From Clostridium folliculivorans (GTDB lineage Bacteria > Bacillota > Clostridia > Clostridiales > Clostridiaceae), in the NCBI RefSeq assembly GCF_024341905.1, contig NZ_BQXY01000005.1, forward strand, positions 303,152-367,151: a stretch of 64,000 nt of DNA, given 5' to 3'. Each line of letters begins with the position of its first letter. Within the stretch, counting starts at the first letter, position 1. The notes under the pieces were generated by a model. The model was not told the origin of the DNA. It was given only the letters and a program-made list of their open reading frames with translations, and ran no database searches. Made by a program: the position numbers and the translations under genes. Shown here piece after piece: positions 20,060 through 27,288 of the stretch.

Positions 20060-21898
20060 ATGATAAAATTTTTGATTAAAAAGATTATAAGCATATTTAT
20101 AAATAAAAGTTTAATGCAAAAGTTAATTATAACGTACATACTTATAATCGGAATCCCTATATTAATTTTCTCTTTCTATACATTTGATGAACTTTCTGAA
20201 AATGCTAAACAGGATACAATAAATAGGGCTAACTATGATCTAAGCAATGAATACGACAGTGTTGAAAAAAATGTGTATATAATGAGGAATATAATAAATT
20301 CTATGGAAGCAAATAATGATGTGCTTGCATATTTGCAGTGGGATATGAAAGACTCGAAGAAATTAATTGATTTCAAAGATACCACTTATAAGCAGTTAAT
20401 AAGTTTACAAAATAGTAATCCAACAATAAAACAAATAAATATTTTCATCAAAAATGCAAATGTTAAAGAGTTATGGCCTACGTTTTATAAAGTAGATAGA
20501 GTTACTCAGAATGATTGGTACAAAAAAACTATTGAAAAAAGTGGGGCTGAATACTGGAATATAAATCATTATGATAATGATATAAAAATTAATTCAGCTT
20601 ATAATGACGAATCTAAGGATTTAGTAGTTTCTCTCAACAAAAATATTGAATATCCATATAATAAGCTTTTAGGAATTAGCAGAGTAACTATGCGTTCTAA
20701 AGACTTTTTCCCAAAGATGTTTCAAGAAAATATTATGAAAAGCGGACAGATATTTTTTGTAAATAAAGAGGGGATGAATATAAAAACAGATGAGAATAGT
20801 TTTTTGCTAAAGAACTCTAAATTTGATATAAAAAAGTTTGGAGAAGATATAAAAGATATATTAGTAAATGAAAAAGGTGAAATAACCTATAATCAAGGCA
20901 AAGAGCATTATATTATATTGTACAAAGAATCTCCCATACCTAATAATTACTTATTAAGTGTAATATCTTTAAATAATGTTTCACAAGGAATAAAAAAATC
21001 TAGGCTTTTACTAATATGGAACTCTTCACTTTTACTGATAGTATTATCTATTGTTGTTTATTATGCAACTAAAACAATTCTTAAGAGATTATATAAAATA
21101 ATAAATGCAGTTAAACAAGTAAGAAGTGGAGACTTGATGCCTAGTATAGAGGTATATGGTAATGATGAAGTAGGTGTACTTGCACATAACTTTAGGCAAA
21201 TGATGAAGACTATCGATGTACTAATTAAGGAAAGTGTCCATAAAGAAATAATGACTAAGGAAGCGGAATTAAAATCATTGAAAACTCAAATAGATTCCCA
21301 TTTTCTATATAATACTCTTGAAAATATAAGGATGATGGCATTAGTTGAAGACAATTTTCTTGTATCTGATTGTTTAGCTTCTTTAGGAGATATGATGAGA
21401 TATAACATGAAATGGAATAATGAGTTTGTGCATTTAAGTGAAGAAATAAAACATATTAATAATTATATAGCTTTAATGACTTTAAGATATGACTTTGAAA
21501 TAATTTTAAAGATTGATATTGATGAAGAATTTCTTAATAGACCAATACTAAAATTCACTATTCAACCATTAGTGGAGAATGCAGTTAAGCACGGTCTTTC
21601 GGAAAAGCTAAGAGATGAAAATGGAAACATAACTATATCTGTTCAAACAGATGAGACATATCTATATTTAAATGTCATAGATGAAGGAAAAGGAATGAAT
21701 TCAAAACAAGTACAAGCTCTGCAGAGTCATATAGACGGAAATACAGACAAAAGTTTTGGAGTTGGACTCAAAAATGTAAATGACAGAATAAGACTTTTTT
21801 ATGGAAAGCAATATGGTATTGTTATAGAAGCAGAGGAGCATAGCTATACTAAGATGATACTTAGACTTCCTAATAAACAAAAACAATCTAGTTCTTAA
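20060..21898 (+). CDS. Sensor histidine kinase, YesM/LytS type
   Basis: The 612 residues comprise a membrane helix near 20-42, an extracellular sensing region (about 45-305, Cache-like), a second helix (about 315-335), HAMP, a His_kinase domain with phosphoacceptor His near 414 in DSHFLYNTLENIRMMA, and an HATPase domain (LVENAVKHG, DEGKGM, GVGLKNVNDR). The usual Asn-Pro before the His is Asp-Ser here. It is encoded between the solute-binding protein and the response regulator, forming a three-gene sensing unit for the sugar locus downstream. Confidence 0.92.
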   Translation: MIKFLIKKIISIFINKSLMQKLIITYILIIGIPILIFSFYTFDELSENAKQDTINRANYDLSNEYDSVEKNVYIMRNIINSMEANNDVLAYLQWDMKDSKKLIDFKDTTYKQLISLQNSNPTIKQINIFIKNANVKELWPTFYKVDRVTQNDWYKKTIEKSGAEYWNINHYDNDIKINSAYNDESKDLVVSLNKNIEYPYNKLLGISRVTMRSKDFFPKMFQENIMKSGQIFFVNKEGMNIKTDENSFLLKNSKFDIKKFGEDIKDILVNEKGEITYNQGKEHYIILYKESPIPNNYLLSVISLNNVSQGIKKSRLLLIWNSSLLLIVLSIVVYYATKTILKRLYKIINAVKQVRSGDLMPSIEVYGNDEVGVLAHNFRQMMKTIDVLIKESVHKEIMTKEAELKSLKTQIDSHFLYNTLENIRMMALVEDNFLVSDCLASLGDMMRYNMKWNNEFVHLSEEIKHINNYIALMTLRYDFEIILKIDIDEEFLNRPILKFTIQPLVENAVKHGLSEKLRDENGNITISVQTDETYLYLNVIDEGKGMNSKQVQALQSHIDGNTDKSFGVGLKNVNDRIRLFYGKQYGIVIEAEEHSYTKMILRLPNKQKQSSS

Positions 21899-21956
21899 TG
21901 TGAGTCATTGAAAGATGAAGATGAAATTTAAACGTCTAATTTTAGGGGGGATAAAG

Positions 21957-23558
21957 GTGTATTCAGTTATGATTGTAGATGATGAACCAATTATTCGAAT
22001 GGGATTAAAAAAGATAGTCAATTGGGAAGAGTTTGGATTTAAGATTATTTGTGAAGCACGAGATGGAGAAGAGGCACTAAAATTACTAGCAGAGCATAGT
22101 ATAGATTTTATTATTTCAGATATTAAGATGCATAAGGTAAATGGAATCGAACTATTAAGAGAAATAAGGGATATGGAATTAGATACCTTAGTAGTACTAT
22201 TAAGTGGATATGATGAATTTTTGTATGCACAAGAAGGTATAAGACTTGGTGCTTTTGATTATATACTAAAACCAATAGATTCACAAAAACTTAAGAACAT
22301 ACTGATTAATGCATACAAAAAGCTTAAGGCGAAAGAAGAAAAGGAGTATGAATACAGCATAAATAAAATTATATCTGGTGAAAAGATACTGTACGATTTA
22401 TTACGAGGAAAAAACTTAATTATGATTGATGAGTATATTTCAAAATATAATTTACCTTTAGTTAAGGGAAAAGTCCAGGTAGCAATAGTTGAAATCAATG
22501 ATATTGTTATTAGTAAAGAGGATATAAGTGAAAGCATTGAATGGAGTTACTTGGAAAAGAACTTTCAAGATATAATTGATCAAGAATTGAAAAAAAGTGG
22601 TATAGAGTATTTTAATATTTTAGATGAAGAATTAGGGAAAAAGATTATTATAGTACAGACAGAAAAAGAAATTGAATTACAAGCTTTCAATGAAAATTTT
22701 ATATTGGCTCTAAAAGGAATACTTAAAAGATGCAATGAGGAATTAGAGATTAAGCTAAATATAGGAATTGGCAATTCCTACAATCAGATATATAGCATTC
22801 ACAAAAGTTACTTAAATGCAAAAGAAACATTAAAATATAAATATGTATTAGGTACAAATAGGATAATACACCTAAGAGAATTGGTAGATACAAGACAAGA
22901 GAATTTTGTTTACCCAATTGAGAAAGAGAAGGCACTCATAAACTCAATAATCTTGGGAAAAGAGGATTCCTTAAGTATGCTTAGGCAGTTAATTAAAGAA
23001 ATAGCTCAAATATTGAATTTTGACATTTTTAAGATTAATATTGCCTTTACACAGATTGTATATAATATCTATAATAATGTTCTAAAAAAATATAGCTTTT
23101 TAGAAGATGTATATGATTTAAGTCAGTTAGTGAAAATAGGATTCTTAGGTGTTGAGACTTTGGAGGATATTGAAAAGCAGTTGACAGATAATATTGAAAA
23201 ACTTATAGGTGTTATAAGTGAATATAATTTGAATAAGAATGATAATGTAGTTCAAAAGGCCTGCGAATATGTGTTAAATAATTTAGATAAGGATATTACT
23301 TTAACATCTATTTCTAATTACTTAAATATCAGCAAGAATTATCTATGTTCTATATTCAAACAGCAAACAGGAGAAAATTTCTTAGAATACGTAACGAAAG
23401 CTAAGATGGAAAGAGCAAAAGTATTATTAAAGAAGCATGACTATAAGGTCTATGAAGTTAGTGAAGTTCTAGGCTACAAGGAAACAGCGTACTTTAGTAA
23501 ATTATTTAAAAAGCATACCGGATATAACCCCGCTGAATATAAAAAGTGCAGCTTGTAA
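21957..23558 (+). CDS. Response regulator, YesN type (REC + AraC)
   Basis: An N-terminal receiver domain has the acidic pocket VDDEP, phospho-Asp near 54 (ISDIKMH), LLSGYDE and the Lys in YILKPID. A middle region of about 290 residues follows. The C-terminus is an AraC/XylS DNA-binding domain (about 430-533) with two helix-turn-helix units. The GTG start at 21957 lies six bases after AGGGGGG and matches the start of the REC fold; upstream in-frame codons lack a binding site. The cognate kinase is just upstream. The sugar importer and phosphorylase operon downstream is the likely target. Confidence 0.92.
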   Translation: MYSVMIVDDEPIIRMGLKKIVNWEEFGFKIICEARDGEEALKLLAEHSIDFIISDIKMHKVNGIELLREIRDMELDTLVVLLSGYDEFLYAQEGIRLGAFDYILKPIDSQKLKNILINAYKKLKAKEEKEYEYSINKIISGEKILYDLLRGKNLIMIDEYISKYNLPLVKGKVQVAIVEINDIVISKEDISESIEWSYLEKNFQDIIDQELKKSGIEYFNILDEELGKKIIIVQTEKEIELQAFNENFILALKGILKRCNEELEIKLNIGIGNSYNQIYSIHKSYLNAKETLKYKYVLGTNRIIHLRELVDTRQENFVYPIEKEKALINSIILGKEDSLSMLRQLIKEIAQILNFDIFKINIAFTQIVYNIYNNVLKKYSFLEDVYDLSQLVKIGFLGVETLEDIEKQLTDNIEKLIGVISEYNLNKNDNVVQKACEYVLNNLDKDITLTSISNYLNISKNYLCSIFKQQTGENFLEYVTKAKMERAKVLLKKHDYKVYEVSEVLGYKETAYFSKLFKKHTGYNPAEYKKCSL

Positions 23559-23564
23559 GTAAAG

Positions 23565-23600
23565 AGAGATTCTATATTAATGTGTAGAATCTCTTTTTTA
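23565..23600 (+). terminator. Intrinsic terminator after the response regulator
   Basis: A 10-bp perfect stem (23565-23574 with 23585-23594) is followed by six T. It separates the regulatory genes from the transport operon. Confidence 0.88.
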
Positions 23601-23686
23601 CTGTTAAGGAAAACATAAAAATTTTTGTTAGCTAAGCCTAGCAATATCAAGGGGTTAGAACAGCTATTTAGGGTAAACAGTAAAAA

Positions 23687-23781
23687 ATAAAATTATGTCG
23701 CCTGCCAGAATTTCTTCACATACGTTCAGAAAAGGCAGATGCGCAAAACTCGCTGAAAAAAATCGCTTCAGTGAGTTTTTT
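23687..23781 (+). repeat. Dispersed hairpin element, copy 1
   Basis: CTGCC (23702-23706) pairs with GGCAG (23734-23738). Inside it TTTCT (23711-23715) pairs with AGAAA (23728-23732). ATGCGCAAAA follows, then a perfect 11-bp terminator hairpin (23747-23757 with 23767-23777) with a T tract. It belongs to a family with further copies at 43409, 50285 and 58797 (minus strand). It lies about 115 bases upstream of the sugar-binding protein gene. Confidence 0.8.
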
Positions 23782-23782
23782 A

Positions 23783-23796
23783 TGTAAATGTTTAAA
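23783..23796 (+). promoter_or_regulatory. Possible catabolite-responsive element (cre)
   Basis: TGTAAATGTTTAAA differs at two positions from the palindromic TGTAAACGTTTACA-like CcpA sites of clostridia. It lies about 100 bases upstream of the sugar ABC operon, a plausible place for catabolite repression. Without a scan this remains weak. Confidence 0.3.
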
Positions 23797-23897
23797 TTGA
23801 GTAATTTTTTAATACTCTATCGTAATTTTCTACCATTTTAGTAAAATACGGATTAATATATCATAAATACTGTAGAAAGAAATCAGGGGGGATTGGA

Positions 23898-25253
23898 ATG
23901 AAGAAGAAATTAATTTCAGCAGTATTAGTAAGTATGATGGCTGTAAGCTTATTTGGATGTGGCTCGAAAGCTGGCGATACTTCGAAAACTGCAGATTCAT
24001 CAACAAAAGGAAATGTAAACTTAAATGTTTGGATAATGCCTAACAGCGGAACTCCAGATAAAGATTTTATGGAAGTTATCAAACCATTTCTAGACAAGAA
24101 TCCTAATATAAAGGTTACACCTACTGTATTAGATTGGGGATCAGCTTGGACTAAGATTACTGCAGCAGCAACTAGTGGTCAAGCACCGGATATTACTCAG
24201 TTAGGTAATACATGGGTTTCAGCTGTAAGTGCAATGGGAGCATTAGAAGATCTAACTCCAAGTTACAAAGACTTTGGAGGAGATGAAGCATTTGTAAAGG
24301 CTACATTAAGTACAACTGGTATAGAAGGTAAGAGTGAAAGATATGCAGTACCATGGTTTGTAGATACCAGAGCTATTTACTACAGGAAGGACGCTTGTGA
24401 GAAAGCAGGAGTAGATCCAACTAAGGATTTTAATACATGGGATAGCTTTAAGGCTGCATTAAAGAAGTTAAATGGAGTAGAAGTTAATGGTAAAAAGATG
24501 GCTGCTCTTGGAATGCCTGGTAAGAATGACTGGAACGTTGTTCATAACTTCTCATGGTGGATATGGGGAGCAGGCGGAGAATATATTAAGGATGGTAAGG
24601 CAGCAATAAATTCTCCTGAGTCAGTACAAGGTATTAACTACTATGCAAGCTTAGCTGCAGAAGGTTTAATGCCAAAGGCTGCTCTAGAAAAAAATTCATC
24701 TGAAGTTGAAGCTTTATTCAATAGTGGTGAATATGCAACTATTTTCTCTGGTGCTTACCTTGCACAAACAATAAAAACTGAGTTTGCAAAGGACAGTGCT
24801 AAGTCTTTAGACCCTAAAAAGGTTGGAGTTGCTATAATTCCAGAAGGACCAAAAGGCAGATATGCATTCTTTGGTGGAAGTGACTTAGCAATATTTAAAT
24901 CTTCAAAGAACAAACCTGAAGCTACTAAGTTACTAGCTTACCTTTCATCAGCTGATGCACAGGTAGCATATGCTAAGAAACATGGTAATCTACCAACTAA
25001 TGCTAAATCATTTGATGACAAGTTTGTAACTGATGATCCATTGTTATCAGTATTCAAGCAACAATTACAATATGGTAAATCATACCCTTCAATCCCAGGA
25101 TGGGCACCATCAGAATCATTATTACAAAAAGGCTTGTCAAATGTATGGGATAATGTAATGGGTGTTAATGGAGCATATGACCCTGCTAAAAATCAAAAAG
25201 AGTTAGACGCAGCAGCTAATGATGTTAATGCAGTTCTAAGCCAACAACAATAA
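23898..25253 (+). CDS. Sugar ABC transporter substrate-binding lipoprotein
   Basis: Family 1 extracellular solute-binding protein (MalE-like), 451 residues. The signal peptide ends in the lipobox SLFGC with Cys near 22, so it should be lipid-anchored outside the membrane. A Ser/Thr/Lys spacer follows. The mature part has typical features such as WIMPNSGTPDKDFMEVIKP and the PWFVDTRAIYYRKD segment. It leads an operon with two permease genes and glucan-phosphorolysis enzymes, so the ligand is probably a beta-gluco-oligosaccharide. That specificity is an inference. The start follows GGGGGG. Confidence 0.9.
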   Translation: MKKKLISAVLVSMMAVSLFGCGSKAGDTSKTADSSTKGNVNLNVWIMPNSGTPDKDFMEVIKPFLDKNPNIKVTPTVLDWGSAWTKITAAATSGQAPDITQLGNTWVSAVSAMGALEDLTPSYKDFGGDEAFVKATLSTTGIEGKSERYAVPWFVDTRAIYYRKDACEKAGVDPTKDFNTWDSFKAALKKLNGVEVNGKKMAALGMPGKNDWNVVHNFSWWIWGAGGEYIKDGKAAINSPESVQGINYYASLAAEGLMPKAALEKNSSEVEALFNSGEYATIFSGAYLAQTIKTEFAKDSAKSLDPKKVGVAIIPEGPKGRYAFFGGSDLAIFKSSKNKPEATKLLAYLSSADAQVAYAKKHGNLPTNAKSFDDKFVTDDPLLSVFKQQLQYGKSYPSIPGWAPSESLLQKGLSNVWDNVMGVNGAYDPAKNQKELDAAANDVNAVLSQQQ

Positions 25254-25274
25254 TAGAAATAAGAATAGTTAATT

Positions 25275-25305
25275 AAATTATACAGGGGTGCCCCCTGTAT
25301 AATTT
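25275..25305 (+). terminator. Intercistronic hairpin after the binding-protein gene
   Basis: A perfect 14-bp stem (25275-25288 with 25292-25305) has a 3-base loop and no T run. It probably stabilises the upstream message or attenuates, giving more binding protein than permease, a common arrangement in ABC operons. Confidence 0.7.
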
Positions 25306-25340
25306 ATATTAGATATATAGGTCGTTATAGGAGGTGCCAC

Positions 25341-26315
25341 ATGGAAATAGAGAAGAATCCAGTCATACGGACAAGGCGCGAGAATAGCATTATAAAAAAT
25401 ATACGAAAAAATAAATTTGCATATGCACTTATAGCACCAGCAGTAATTGCTATGGTAATAGTACAACTTATACCTATGATACAAGGATTATATTTTTCAA
25501 TACTTAAACTTAATCAGTTTACGTTGAAACAATTTTTAAACGCACCATTTGCGGGATTTGATAATTTTAACAAGGTTTTATTTGATACCTCAAGTAATAT
25601 GCGTTCTGGATTTTTAGAGGCACTTAGAAATACAGGAATATACGGATTTATTTGTAGTGTTTTAGTTATAGTTTTAGGGCTGGCATCAGCTATGGTAGTT
25701 AATAGAGAATTTAAGTTTAGAGGAATTGCAAGAACTTTGTTATTAACTCCTTGGGTTGTGCCTTCTTATGTAGTTGGTATGTTGTGGGGATTTATGTGGC
25801 AGCAGGACACAGGTATTATTAATAGAATATTGGTAGATTGGCTACATATTCTTCCAAGCAAGCCTTTTTGGCTTACTGGACCTAATGTGCTTCCTGCGAT
25901 AATAATACCTACTATATGGAGAAATGTACCACTTGTAATGATAATGCTATTAGCAGGACTTCAAAGTATATCTGATGATTTTTATGAAGCAGCAGAGATA
26001 GATGGAGCAAATGCAGTTCAAAAGTTTAGAAATATAACATTACCATTGCTTAAACCGGTAATTGGTATTCAAATGCTCTTTGGAATGATTAATTATATAT
26101 ATTCTTATAATATTGTTTCAATGATGTTTGGACATGGTGCTGGATATCCAGGTAAATGGGGAGATTTATTAATGACAAATATTCAGAGGAATTCTTTCCA
26201 AACTTGGAACTTTGGTACTGGAGCAGCAGCTACTATTGTAGTAATGATATGTGTTCTTACCCTTGTGTGGATATGGTATAGAGTATTTAGAGATAGTTTG
26301 GTGGTGGATGAATAA
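25341..26315 (+). CDS. Sugar ABC transporter permease, MalF/UgpA type
   Basis: 324 residues with six predicted membrane segments (first near 30-55). The EAA loop typical of importer permeases is EAAEIDGANAVQKFRNITLP near 215. The start follows GGAGG. The stop overlaps the next gene's start (TAATG), so the two permeases are translationally coupled and should form the heterodimeric channel. Confidence 0.93.
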   Translation: MEIEKNPVIRTRRENSIIKNIRKNKFAYALIAPAVIAMVIVQLIPMIQGLYFSILKLNQFTLKQFLNAPFAGFDNFNKVLFDTSSNMRSGFLEALRNTGIYGFICSVLVIVLGLASAMVVNREFKFRGIARTLLLTPWVVPSYVVGMLWGFMWQQDTGIINRILVDWLHILPSKPFWLTGPNVLPAIIIPTIWRNVPLVMIMLLAGLQSISDDFYEAAEIDGANAVQKFRNITLPLLKPVIGIQMLFGMINYIYSYNIVSMMFGHGAGYPGKWGDLLMTNIQRNSFQTWNFGTGAAATIVVMICVLTLVWIWYRVFRDSLVVDE

Positions 26316-27181
26316 TGGCTACGAGTTACGTACAAAGTGTTAGAAGAAAAAAGAAGGCAAAGCATATAGCGGCAAATATTATTTTAGTTATACTAATAAT
26401 AAGTAGCATATTTCCAATAATTTGGATGGTCTTAAGTTCATTAATGACTCAAGGAGAATTAGCAACAGGTACTCTAGGAAAGCCAGTTAATTGGCATAAT
26501 TATATTGAAATGTGGCAAAACATAAATTTCTTTGCGTATCTTAAGAACAGTTTAATTATTTGTGGGGTAACTACATTAGTTACATTAGGCCTCGCAATTT
26601 TTGCTGGTTATGCAGTTGCAAAATACAAGTTTCCTGGTTCAGGTATTTTTGGAGGCACAGTGCTTGCTACGCAAATGATACCAGGTATGATGTTTTTATT
26701 GCCTCTATATATAATGTTTATTAAGATTCAAGAAAACTTTGGAATAAGAATAGTGAATACATATCCTGGAGTAATAATTACTTATTCAGCATTCTTTATT
26801 CCATTTAGCATATGGATATTAAGAGGATTTTTTGCGACTATACCAAAGGAATTAGAAGAAGCAGCTCGCATAGATGGTTGTTCAAAATTCGGAGCCTTAG
26901 TAAGAATAATATTACCTATCTCAACTACAGGAATTATTGCCACTGGTATATATATTTTTCTAATGGCTTGGGATGAACTATTATTTGCGTGGGTATTGAC
27001 TACAGACATTTCTACTCAGACAATTCCCGTTGGAATAAGACTTTATGTTGGTAATTACCAAAATAGATATGATTTAATGATGGCAGCAAGTGTTGTAACA
27101 ACAATTCCAGTTCTAATAATGTTTTTTACGCTTCAAAAGAAGTTTATTAGTGGTATGACAGCAGGAGCGGTTAAAGGCTAA
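26315..27181 (+). CDS. Sugar ABC transporter permease, MalG/UgpE type
   Basis: 288 residues with six membrane helices. The EAA motif is EAARIDGCSKFGALVRIILP near 190. It partners with the preceding permease. No ATP-binding subunit is encoded nearby, so the importer probably uses a shared MsmX-type ATPase encoded elsewhere, as many Firmicutes oligosaccharide importers do. A terminator follows, so the enzyme genes after it may have a separate promoter or arise by read-through. Confidence 0.93.
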   Translation: MATSYVQSVRRKKKAKHIAANIILVILIISSIFPIIWMVLSSLMTQGELATGTLGKPVNWHNYIEMWQNINFFAYLKNSLIICGVTTLVTLGLAIFAGYAVAKYKFPGSGIFGGTVLATQMIPGMMFLLPLYIMFIKIQENFGIRIVNTYPGVIITYSAFFIPFSIWILRGFFATIPKELEEAARIDGCSKFGALVRIILPISTTGIIATGIYIFLMAWDELLFAWVLTTDISTQTIPVGIRLYVGNYQNRYDLMMAASVVTTIPVLIMFFTLQKKFISGMTAGAVKG

Positions 27182-27199
27182 ATATTATTTGAAGGAAAG

Positions 27200-27230
27200 A
27201 TAGGGATTTTAAATTAAATCCCTATTTTTT
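27200..27230 (+). terminator. Intrinsic terminator after the permease pair
   Basis: A 10-bp stem (27200-27209 with 27216-27225) is followed by a run of T. Confidence 0.86.
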
Positions 27231-27288
27231 ACGATTACAGATAAGGTAAGTTTTAGATATTATAAATTGGTAAATTTGGAGGTACATG

